Of a stretch of DNA of 16,695 nt, positions 9,501 to 13,404 are shown one piece after another. The notes under the pieces were generated by a model. That model did no database searches. It saw only the letters and a program-made list of their open reading frames with translations, and was not told where the DNA came from. This stretch comes from Planctomycetaceae bacterium (GTDB lineage Bacteria > Planctomycetota > Planctomycetia > Planctomycetales > Planctomycetaceae). Where the stretch lies: assembly GCA_023258825.1 (NCBI GenBank), contig JALQWE010000028.1, positions 1 through 16,695 of the forward strand. Reading direction: 5' to 3'. Every line of letters starts with the position of its first letter. The first letter of the stretch is position 1. Both the position numbers and the translations under genes were made by a program.

Positions 9501-11166
9501 GGGCACCGGAGATACGGACAACGCCCGGTTTGTGATCAGCGGGGGTGAATTGCGGGCTGTCAGTGCGTTCAACTATGAAGCGAAAAACAGCTACTCCATC
9601 CGCCTGAGATCGACGGATGCTGGAGGACTGCAGTTCGACAGGATTACGACGATCACGGTGCTGGACGTCAATGAGCAGCCTACGGATTTGAGTCTGACGT
9701 CAACAATTGTCAACGAAAATCAGCCCGTGGGCACAGTTGTTGGGGCATTGAATGCAGTCGATCCGGACGCAGGTAACACCTTTACCTGGACGCTGGTGGC
9801 TGGCACCGGCAGCACGAATAACGCTTCTTTTTCGATTCTGGGCAGCCAACTTCGGACGCAGGGCGTCTTTGATTTCGAAAGCAAGTCGAGCTACTCGGTT
9901 CGTGTACGTGCTGCGGATCAGGGTGGGTTGTGGTTCGAAAAAGCTGTTGTCATTACCGTGGGCAATGTGGATGACACGAATCCGACAAGCAGCGTCCAGA
10001 ATGTTGCGACTCCGACTTCCCGCGTGATCCCGATTAGCGTGACAGCCACGGATCCGGGGCTGGACGCGACAGGTGTTGCGAGGGTGGATCTGTATTACTC
10101 GACGGGCGGGGCTTACGTCCAGTTTGGCTCTGTGACCCCAGCTGACCTTTCAACGACATGGACTGTACCCGCGGCAAATACGACGTACTGGTTGCGAAGT
10201 CTCGCGGTCGATGTGGCAGGCAACAGTGAAAGTAAGACAGGGTATGATGTTGCGGTCACAGTCGGAGACGTGGATCTTCCAGTGACACAGGTGACCTCTG
10301 TTACTGTTGACGATTACGGAAAAGCAGTCGTGCAGATGACCGGAACACGCGACGGACGGGCTAAGCTGCAGGAGTTTGTGCTTTACGGCACCATCGACGG
10401 TGGGGCTGTGACAGAAATTGGGCGTGTCTCGGCCGGTGTTGCCAATGGTTCCGGGGTGTATTCTGCGGAAATGGTTCTGCAGTTGCTGGCGGACAATGCA
10501 ACTCATTCCTGGACGTTCTATTCCGTAGGGATTGACAGTATCAGCAGCGTGGAAGCTGCACCGTCCACGCCGGATGCCACTTTGAACCGGTCCTTCACAC
10601 CGCCGCCGCTTCGTGCCCTTGACATTGACGTGCAACTGGGAATGCAGCAGCGATCCTTTGTCCGTTATCTCGACGTTCTGTTCTCCGAAGCATCTGGTGT
10701 CTCCAACCTTGGTAATGCCTCCCGAGTGAAGGTGGAGAAATTCAGTGTGGATACGGCAAGTGCTTCCAGCGCAGTGGCAGGAACCGGCACCAATGTCGTT
10801 GTCAGTGCGTTTACAACGGTCAATTCACGTCTTCGACTTGATTTCGGAAGTTCTGGCGTGGGAGGGCTACGGCAGGCCGGAGATGGTTTCTATCGTATCC
10901 GGATTGACATGGACGGCGACGCTGCATTTGGTGGTGCCGATGACGCGGAATTTGAGTTCTTCCGCCTGTTTGGTGATGTCAACGGCGATGGTATCGTGAC
11001 TTTGGCAGATACGAATCTTGTTGGCAGCCAGTTGGGACGCACAGGGTCGGGGCTGGAAGCTGACTGCGATGGAAACGGCGTTGTGAATACTCTTGATCGG
11101 CAGTACTCAATCCAGAGAAGAAACAGGACGCTGCAAACATGGATGTTCGGATGGCTGGACGACTGA
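553..11166 (+). CDS. Giant secreted multidomain metzincin-type metalloprotease with dockerin-like C-terminus
   Basis: This 3537-residue protein is probably exported and acts outside the cytoplasm. The N-terminus is basic and carries LESRHLL (30-36), matching the planctomycete LEPR-XLL motif. Residues 38-145 look like an SbsA/Big_5 Ig-like domain. The protease domain (about 165-470) has HEAGHALGFGH (300-310), the zinc-binding HExxHxxGxxH, and a Met-turn at M330 (LDWMG), so it is a metzincin closest in style to gametolysin (M11). Next are PKD (475-563, WTFGDG at 513-518), Calx-beta repeats (about 582-690, 692-810, 808-914, 924-1060, 1063-1190, 1350-1460), PA14-like domains (1195-1335, 1560-1705), one cadherin-like unit (1459-1557), an Ig-like unit (1724-1830), a long propeller-like array (1830-2640), an Ig-like unit (2640-2740), four cadherin-like repeats (2740-3140), another Ig-like unit (3143-3238) and a dockerin-like pair of loops (3475-3486, 3504-3515). 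Start chosen by GGGGAAG upstream. Likely cotranscribed with the next gene. Domain edges are approximate; substrate unknown. Confidence 0.9.
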   Translation: MSAAWLNRLKKFFSTGRRRRSFSEHSLEQLESRHLLTPALVGGVVGADLGPVDINSDIKLTFTEPIQRGTAGEIRLFHQQGRLIEAFAAATDSRLSLSGSTLTIDPTWDLDGSAGYYLQFDAGSLRGTDGSSVSGITDESTLAFRSGVEVLQVSEWSSIRDEFPGTASEAIGNHRALYMRVTFPDVNRAPNSQGSAEADMAMTGQAYIDSSRGRMPVTTTYTPVITVPFSYDWLSTFDLTVNGLGLLQSAAQAEAVKLGYRMDEYDVRIVRVDKSLRSGASWGGGDSVWLAWGGASVIVHEAGHALGFGHAKSTDFSGTDVEYGNSLDWMGNGGSLADVFGIRTQTGIGWTESTDILTDPGSGVYRLHGVDSGRNVVGQYYGLSQKIAADSLGADPVYTFEFRPRQGDSLRDAVVLLRNGKLIDLTPGTSGGFLDGGIRLGQTYQIPGSTARVSVVNAGADYVDVNLELGSFSSNVAPSVSFSASATTARRFDPVTFSASAVDADGDELLYEWTFGDGVRGTGPVLTRAFHQSAAQSVTVSLVVTDRRGGKTTVTGSIAVAAASTGTPAAFGSTTSPVYALPSVSIIATDKFAAEGGDVGSVQVSRLGTSTAQPLTVALSYSGTALSMFSGLPATVVIPAGESSVSFSVQPSDDTAVQSLRALDVSVTASSDYVISGQNGQARISVNDNDTPVVTIVATDALASEGVAPDRNTGTFLIRRTGPLDQPLKVYYGLIGTAQNGGDFGRLDGQVVIGAGQDSVSIVINPLDDTIGESPETVILTLAAFGDTYSVGEQFIATVTINDESDLPTVNVRASGSRVEEGGTGQVTFEVIGGDGSALWIPYTVSGTATSGVDYAAQTGLIQVPAGKGTRTAVLSLVSTADGVQEDDETIVVSLSASANSQFGVDRSAVVQIADVVDLTSGQDRVSVSRHFSGSAALPDVSESTGSPLSFWVTRQNSTADRTAVTVNFALQGTATPGVDYTGVVRNSAGVQLSTFTPAATNAVTIPADQAGVIVDLVPVVDSVVEGTETVVFSLESATSGALWIPRAVNRQVSVVLLDSDAAPVKVRFASLASVVGEPLKSSWAKHTLDVSLSQAAAQAVTVDYAAAGGAALAAGGDWAFEVPVAGSQPSTSGTLTFAPGEVTKTISVWIQADRIPESAESFDVRLQYPRGASLDSTGAVHRVSVYDNVPDGLVTEERWSGTAVYDNNTWASVSPFYQGFLNGLTTAQNVADSYSRRLTGYITAPVTGDYTFYVAADDAAKLYLSSTDSAANKSLVASLSNWTAFQQWDKYSSQKSAVITLTAGQRYYIEVLQKDVGGGDHVSVGWQRPGDTSISPISTIMPVAGSDNHYVQFAVTSTSLVEGGTGEILVTLDRPSETAVTAVLTATGGVGVTGADFSTGSLTVTFAPGELSRVVSFTAVADSTAESLERVSLKLANASGARINSPAEHVVSITDAAAPVITATTGYVVRGQANGAEVMQLNAVAAAGRSISTWEILAGNPVLEGSSTPAFAVDATGRLTIANTNALPFVSMDLALVLRVTDSQGASAIRTVSVVANGRSILEERWEGSTPYNARDFSAQPVYVGTLSEFDAARDVADSYSRRVQGIFTPAVSGDYSFWIAARDAGRLTIAPFSDPTNEVDLATSGDAAWQAWDSADQQQSAPQSLTAGQRYILRAYQVEGIWGDHLSVAWSGPGFSRQVMPGSAFLPAFPTVPVARPALSDSTPPAATAYSISTTALTNTGTSGSISAGQFTKDATLGFTGTAQAGSVVRVYADQTLVGQTVALRSGTWSVTAATLADGIYQFRAEVVDEQGNVGITAPVSFEVRTKIEVDNFALLTTGSGDAKWTTSGAAVSSTAGVSLGDQGVVVYSVTNGSVSDLMATDGVNGNVQLVTRGPASATVSAGVSTTYAGISNDASLVLFGTNSPASFGTGGTAFTDENQLQSGSYSDLLGFNRATGEVQLLTYGSGSSTTRSRQAQMVGVTSDSRFVVFTTDYVEQIGNFTAPGKAQPAKWELVAGGFPTTAGKTKVTTLRVADIDPTLLTLAMSGGYITNKPLTASVSTTTIVRSAGTLSFWVQGLDGTTTKAVKLELTDVATGILVKAVAAKYTSGNQPNFNWNTSGTAGQVASSNGGAGYAVSVLEVVGGAQTSKMLAEGAVASRDVVAYDVLTGQLKLLSHSATAGNTASGAAGVSGVTLSGDGRHVLFTANDASKFGNAGVAFTDSSPSTADIFAVDVASGEIRLLSHGPTGDGVSAGVAATLVGVSPDGGSAVFSAADAGVFGFTDIAPAVTDLFAVDFSTGAIRQISHSGTSTTTSMGQAVVFEKVAGGGVFFAAADATKAGFSADANTASNDLLRFDLTTGGLQLISHAISNTQQALNGVFKAGSVTVSPNGRFVAFASGLPSSSAGFTVSVSGDALFLADLQTGAIRLLNGNNAEGTRLSYGAWAGIGNQTSSPRFFTPDSQTLVWQTSYMGWITVEDRSFGAGVDSQYGTSVLAFDLSGGVPMGGTVRYSRVLSHTAASINQIGLSVTLRGVTGDSRTAIFTSTNATSFGNDGVAFTDTAVSAADIFAVDLASRRIRLLSGADGASFGQAATFQGVTQGSAVIFGVTAVDGMPSLAGTLTDSNGPGTELVTSRLRLLDLADADDTVGNGTNTDNITSKRSFSLTSWAPPGRTVQLLDNGTSVGTQTAPANGRLTWSLTNVTVGVHEYSLWFGAESIPFIDSSDSSASTLTVTVTGNATGPSDIGLSGQSLAENSGADATVGTLSTVSDGSGETFTYSLVSGEGGTDNAKFSISGSTLRMVSDANYESQSSYSIRVRSTTTGGQFVEKSFVILVTNVNEAPTTLSLSSYDIAENSGASALVGNFSTTDPDSGDTFTYELVAGAGDMDNGLFTVSGGSLRAQNSFNFEAQSSYSVRVRSTDQGGLTTVRVLTIAVTNVNESPTDIQLSTSSIAENAAASATVGQLSSVDPDAGDTFTYSLVTGTGDTDNARFVISGGELRAVSAFNYEAKNSYSIRLRSTDAGGLQFDRITTITVLDVNEQPTDLSLTSTIVNENQPVGTVVGALNAVDPDAGNTFTWTLVAGTGSTNNASFSILGSQLRTQGVFDFESKSSYSVRVRAADQGGLWFEKAVVITVGNVDDTNPTSSVQNVATPTSRVIPISVTATDPGLDATGVARVDLYYSTGGAYVQFGSVTPADLSTTWTVPAANTTYWLRSLAVDVAGNSESKTGYDVAVTVGDVDLPVTQVTSVTVDDYGKAVVQMTGTRDGRAKLQEFVLYGTIDGGAVTEIGRVSAGVANGSGVYSAEMVLQLLADNATHSWTFYSVGIDSISSVEAAPSTPDATLNRSFTPPPLRALDIDVQLGMQQRSFVRYLDVLFSEASGVSNLGNASRVKVEKFSVDTASASSAVAGTGTNVVVSAFTTVNSRLRLDFGSSGVGGLRQAGDGFYRIRIDMDGDAAFGGADDAEFEFFRLFGDVNGDGIVTLADTNLVGSQLGRTGSGLEADCDGNGVVNTLDRQYSIQRRNRTLQTWMFGWLDD
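8761..9960 (+). repeat. Four tandem 300-bp cadherin-like repeats inside the giant gene
   Basis: Four consecutive units of exactly 100 codons start at 8761, 9061, 9361 and 9661. Each carries the same landmarks in register: a linker such as TNVNEAPT or TNVNESPT, an AEN or NEN motif near unit position 18-20, DPDAGDTFTY-like acidic residues, TDN or TNN before a short strand, F(N/D)(F/Y)E, SSYS(V/I)R(V/L)R, and a closing V-x-NV. This is the cadherin-type calcium-binding Ig-like repeat common in bacterial surface proteins. The first unit is the most divergent (SDGSGETFTY). The constant length implies in-frame tandem duplication with no later indels. Confidence 0.8.
10975..11097 (+). other. Dockerin-like duplicated calcium-loop module at the C-terminus of the giant protein
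   Basis: The nucleotides encode two 12-residue F-hand loops, DVNGDGIVTLAD (3475-3486) and DCDGNGVVNTLD (3504-3515). Each has acidic or amide residues at loop positions 1, 3, 5 and 12 and a hydrophobic residue at 7, as in type I dockerins. The helix after the first loop reads NLVGSQLGR and the one after the second reads RQYSIQRRN. A short non-dockerin tail ending GWLDD follows. In known systems dockerins bind cohesins; in planctomycetes this module is very common at C-termini and its partner is mostly unknown. Confidence 0.8.
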
Positions 11167-11201
11167 ATTTCGGCGATCAACCGATATCCTCTTTTTGTTC
11201 C

Positions 11202-11207
11202 GAAAGG
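11202..11207 (+). promoter_or_regulatory. Ribosome binding site that fixes the GTG start of the PEP-CTERM gene
   Basis: GAAAGG lies six bases before the GTG at 11214. The frame is open further upstream to an ATG at 11139 inside the giant gene, but only the GTG start gives a proper signal peptide immediately. CCGAAA (11200-11205), which overlaps this site, can pair with TTTCGG (11168-11173) just after the giant gene's stop codon. Confidence 0.65.
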
Positions 11208-11213
11208 TACTCT

Positions 11214-11843
11214 GTGAAGTCTCTGATTGCTGCTGTGCTGCTCTGGATGACGGTCTCCGTATGCCAGGCAGATATTCTCATCGAAGTGGAATCGCGATTG
11301 CTGCCCTACACCAGCACCGGTTTGGTGGACATCTATGCCTCTTCGAGCAACGACAATGTTCAGTCGTTTGGCCTGAAACTGCAGATTTCAGGCGGTTCAG
11401 TTGATGGATCTCTGACGTTTGTGGACCCCCAGACTTACGACAGTCAGTCGCATCCCGACTACATTTTTTCCGGGAACACGGACCCATCAGGGTGGGGCAG
11501 CACCGTTGGAGTGGACTTTCTCACGTTGACCCTGGGAGATTTCACGTTAGATGGGACAGACTACAATCTGACCGGTCGCAAGTTACTGGCCCGCGTCCAG
11601 GTTCAGCATACCACTGCCGATCCTGGTCAAACGGTCGACGACGTGTACACGATTTCGGTTGTAGACGACGGATCGACGTTTTTTTCAGACGTGGCGATCA
11701 ACTTCGCGAACTTTACAAGCTCTGCTGGCAACCTGACTGTGATCACCCCGGAACCGTCGACGGTGGGCCTGCTGGCCGTCTGCGGAGTTGGCTTGTTCTG
11801 GCGTCTCAGAAGGTCGGGACACTCACGGCACGTGGTTAAATGA
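11214..11843 (+). CDS. Secreted PEP-CTERM protein with a cohesin-like body
   Basis: The 209-residue product has a signal peptide (residues 1-19, hydrophobic LIAAVLLWMTVSV, likely cleavage after CQA) and a C-terminal PEP-CTERM signal: PEP at 179-181, a short hydrophobic stretch (184-196) and RLRR at 197-200. PEP-CTERM proteins are processed by an exosortase and displayed or released at the cell surface. The body (about 22-165) is beta-rich with few charged residues; the pattern of an early strand (VDIYA), QSFGLKLQIS, and a late GRKLLARVQVQ strand resembles cohesin domains. That assignment is my inference from the pattern, not from a proven match. C17 is not in a good lipobox (V at -1). The gene lies 47 bp after the giant protease gene and is probably cotranscribed. 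The GTG start is preferred because of GAAAGG upstream and the signal peptide. Confidence 0.8.
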   Translation: MKSLIAAVLLWMTVSVCQADILIEVESRLLPYTSTGLVDIYASSSNDNVQSFGLKLQISGGSVDGSLTFVDPQTYDSQSHPDYIFSGNTDPSGWGSTVGVDFLTLTLGDFTLDGTDYNLTGRKLLARVQVQHTTADPGQTVDDVYTISVVDDGSTFFSDVAINFANFTSSAGNLTVITPEPSTVGLLAVCGVGLFWRLRRSGHSRHVVK

Positions 11844-12660
11844 CCGACTCCGGAACGTCAGCAGCGGTCGACGAGACACGGGAAGGAAGTCCTGCACACC
11901 GGACGGTCGTGCAGGATCCGGCCTAAGCAACGGGTTTGACCTTCCAGCGTTTGCCCGGCTGACAGGACGTAGACTCGGTGATCCGGGTGGGCGGCGTCGG
12001 CTGGAATGGTGAAACGGCGGCAAGTCCACGGATGGCGGCGTTTCGCTCCGACGAAACTTGCGATCTGGACTTCACCTCGCAGATCCAGTGGGCGAACATC
12101 GCTCTGCAACTAAGTGAAGGATGGACGCGATTGTGCGCACGGCCATCGTTTTGTCATTCCGCATGGCGGGTCCTGTCGGGAAGCCGTCCGGGATTGGCAG
12201 TTGGGGTTTCGTGTAAAGATTGCTTCGTTTTATTCAGGCGGAACGCAGTGCGTGTTTTTGACCGCTGAATTCTGTCAACAAATGCCGCTGCTGGATCAAA
12301 CCGACCCCGCTGCTGAACCCTAATTTGGTCATCGTGTCGGCGTCCGTGTCGCGTACCGCCGGGATCCCCGGTTGGGGGCAGATCGCCCCAGCATGATGTC
12401 ACCACCAAAGGGTGCTCCCTGCTGCAGCTCAAAGAGGGGGCAGCGAGAATGCCCTCAACGACAGTACAAAGCTGACCGCGCATCGCTCGCCGCCCGTGCT
12501 AAGTCATGAGGGTGGGGGCCCGACGGGCCGCGGCGTCGTGCTGAAACGTATCCGCTGACCGTCTACGTGGTTTTGCGGGCTGGTGTCGTGAGATCAGGCG
12601 GTGTGCGAGGTGCGTTGCCGCCATGGAGATGCCTCATAACCGCACAGATAAGTGCAAAAT
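11844..12660. other. Gene-poor stretch of unknown origin
   Basis: Several open frames of 70-110 codons occur on both strands, but none has a ribosome binding site, a recognisable domain or protein-like composition, and they overlap each other. The DNA is GC-rich with small GC hairpins (for example GGGGC/GCCCC at 12375-12379 and 12385-12389, and GGCCC/GGGCC at 12517-12529). It could be decayed coding or mobile sequence. I looked for intron domain V and transposase remnants and recognised none. Confidence 0.4.
11890..11916 (+). terminator. Stem-loop after the PEP-CTERM gene, possible transcription end
   Basis: TCCTGCAC (11890-11897) and GTGCAGGA (11909-11916) form a perfect 8-bp stem with an 11-nt loop, 47 bp after the stop codon. 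No T-tract follows, so it is not a standard intrinsic terminator. It may instead protect a 3' end or be a chance palindrome. Confidence 0.3.
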
Positions 12661-12686
12661 CGCACAGTTACAGAGTGGGACAGGAG

Positions 12687-12705
12687 TCTTGTAACAATTA
12701 CAAGA
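12687..12705. promoter_or_regulatory. 19-bp palindrome upstream of the sigma-54 promoter, candidate activator site
   Basis: TCTTGTAACAATTACAAGA is a perfect inverted repeat of 8-bp arms around CAA. The core half-site TTACA/TGTAA also occurs at 12668-12672 and 12716-12720, so four half-sites lie in about 53 bp. An outer pair GGGACAG (12677-12683) and CTGTCCC (12741-12747) flanks it. The centre lies about 200 bp upstream of the predicted RNA start, within reach of a sigma-54 enhancer-binding protein acting by looping. The identity of any binding protein is unknown. Confidence 0.5.
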
Positions 12706-12776
12706 GAAATCGCTGTGTAAGAATTGCAAATCTCGCAACTCTGTCCCCGTTTCGGCTGCTCATTCACCGTGATCGT

Positions 12777-12835
12777 GATTTGCTTGATTCGCCGTAAGTC
12801 CTTGTTTTGTTTGTGGTTGTGGCGATTTGCTTGAT
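12777..12835. repeat. Pair of 12-bp direct repeats upstream of the sigma-54 promoter
   Basis: GATTTGCTTGAT occurs perfectly at 12777-12788 and 12824-12835, 47 bp apart start to start. The two copies lie about 35-95 bp upstream of the -24 element, the usual zone for upstream activating sequences. They are candidate binding sites for an activator. Confidence 0.5.
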
Positions 12836-12868
12836 GTTTTTTCTCGGATTACGTTTGGTTTTTCTGGT

Positions 12869-12885
12869 TTGGCATGCGGCTTGCA
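12869..12885 (+). promoter_or_regulatory. Sigma-54 (-24/-12) promoter
   Basis: TTGGCATGCGGCTTGCA matches the sigma-54 consensus TGGCACG-N4-TTGCW with one mismatch (T for C in the -24 box). The invariant GG (12871-12872) and GC (12883-12884) are separated by exactly ten bases, as required. Transcription should begin about 12 bases beyond the GC, near 12896. The flanking DNA is AT-rich. Such promoters need an ATP-dependent enhancer-binding activator, consistent with the repeats upstream. Confidence 0.8.
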
Positions 12886-12895
12886 TATTGTTTAT

Positions 12896-13083
12896 TTTGA
12901 AAGAGACGCGGGCTCAGAGTGAGATCCTGAAGCCCAACCGCTGCCTTGAGAAAGCCGCGGAGTTTTGGAGAGAGAGACGCAGCTCGCCTGAGAGCCGAGC
13001 TTGCCACAATGGTGAGTGCCTGAGAGACCTTACCATCCCGAAAAAAGGCCTGCGGATTGTTTGAAATCCGACAGGCCTTTTTT
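12896..13083 (+). ncRNA. Predicted sigma-54-dependent RNA with four TGAGA-loop hairpins
   Basis: The interval runs from the predicted start of the -24/-12 promoter to the end of a strong terminator, about 188 nt, with no supported reading frame. I can fold four hairpins by eye. H1 is GGGCTCAG (12910-12917) with CTG-A-AGCCC (12927-12935). H2 is CCGC-T-GC (12938-12944) with GC-C-GCGG (12954-12960). H3 is AGCTCG (12981-12986) with CGAGCT (12996-13001). H4 is GGTGAG-T-G (13011-13018) with C-CTTACC (13028-13034). All four loops are 9 nt and carry TGAGA at loop positions 3-7: AGTGAGATC, CTTGAGAAA, CCTGAGAGC and CCTGAGAGA. AGAGACGC directly precedes both H1 (12902-12909) and H3 (12973-12980). I do not recognise an existing RNA family. 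The start is predicted to within a few bases, and the role (protein sponge, antisense RNA) is inferred. Confidence 0.75.
13041..13083. terminator. Strong intrinsic terminator of the predicted RNA
   Basis: AAAAAAGGCCTG-CGGATT (13041-13058) pairs with AATCCG-A-CAGGCCTTTTTT (13065-13083), giving an 18-bp stem with one bulged A at 13071 and a GTTTGA loop. The T-run on one side and A-run on the other make it able to work in both directions. No protein gene ends just upstream, so its natural client is the RNA from the sigma-54 promoter. Confidence 0.9.
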
Positions 13084-13404
13084 ATTGGCTTCGCCGGCAG
13101 CGATCTGTTCGACGAGAACGAACAAAACAGCGCAATCGCTGCTGCTACTGCGGATGATGCCGCAAAACGAAACAGACTGTCTGCGGGTTTCCGGCCGGCC
13201 TGTCGTTTCAGTCGCCACCGCGCCTGAAGTTGGGGGGGAGCACTCCTGAGTCGACTCCTGGACGGACCGGCTGAGAGTGGTCGCCGGTCATCATCGAAAG
13301 CCGTTTCAGTGGGTATGGAACGATGATTGCTGAACGATGGTGCATAGGGGTGCCAGCGGGCACACCTGATCCACGACTGTCTCCGGTTCGGGAGTATGAA
13401 CACC
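13084..13404 (+). other. Leader region of the hibernation-factor gene
   Basis: This 321-bp interval has no supported gene. Minus-strand frames that cross it run straight through the terminator and are not credible. It should contain the promoter for the downstream hpf gene, but I could not identify a clear one. It has a 9-bp direct repeat CGTTTCAGT (13204-13212 and 13302-13310), a GC-rich run of seven G near 13233, a 7-bp hairpin at 13265-13289 and a small hairpin GTGCC/GGCAC (13350-13363). Confidence 0.5.
13265..13289 (+). promoter_or_regulatory. TGAGAG-loop hairpin in the hpf leader
   Basis: GACCGGC (13265-13271) pairs perfectly with GCCGGTC (13283-13289). The 11-nt loop starts with TGAGAG, the same motif as in the loops of the neighbouring RNA. 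It lies 115 bases before the chosen hpf start, so it would be in the mRNA leader if transcription starts upstream. A regulatory role is inferred only from the shared loop motif. Confidence 0.45.

Noticed and set aside
11139..11213. Upstream ATG start for the PEP-CTERM protein
   Set aside because: It would add 25 residues encoded within and just after the giant gene and bury the signal peptide; the GTG at 11214 has a well-placed GAAAGG.
12154..12483. Minus-strand frame of 109 codons in the gene-poor stretch
   Set aside because: No start signals, no recognisable domain and composition typical of a chance frame.
11844..12540. Group II intron remnant
   Set aside because: Some GC-rich motifs looked intron-like at first, but I found no domain V hairpin, no intron boundary and no reverse transcriptase motif.
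12807..13064. TTG-started frame of 85 codons over the RNA locus
   Set aside because: No ribosome binding site, it starts upstream of the sigma-54 promoter and ends inside the terminator stem; the hairpin array explains the sequence better.
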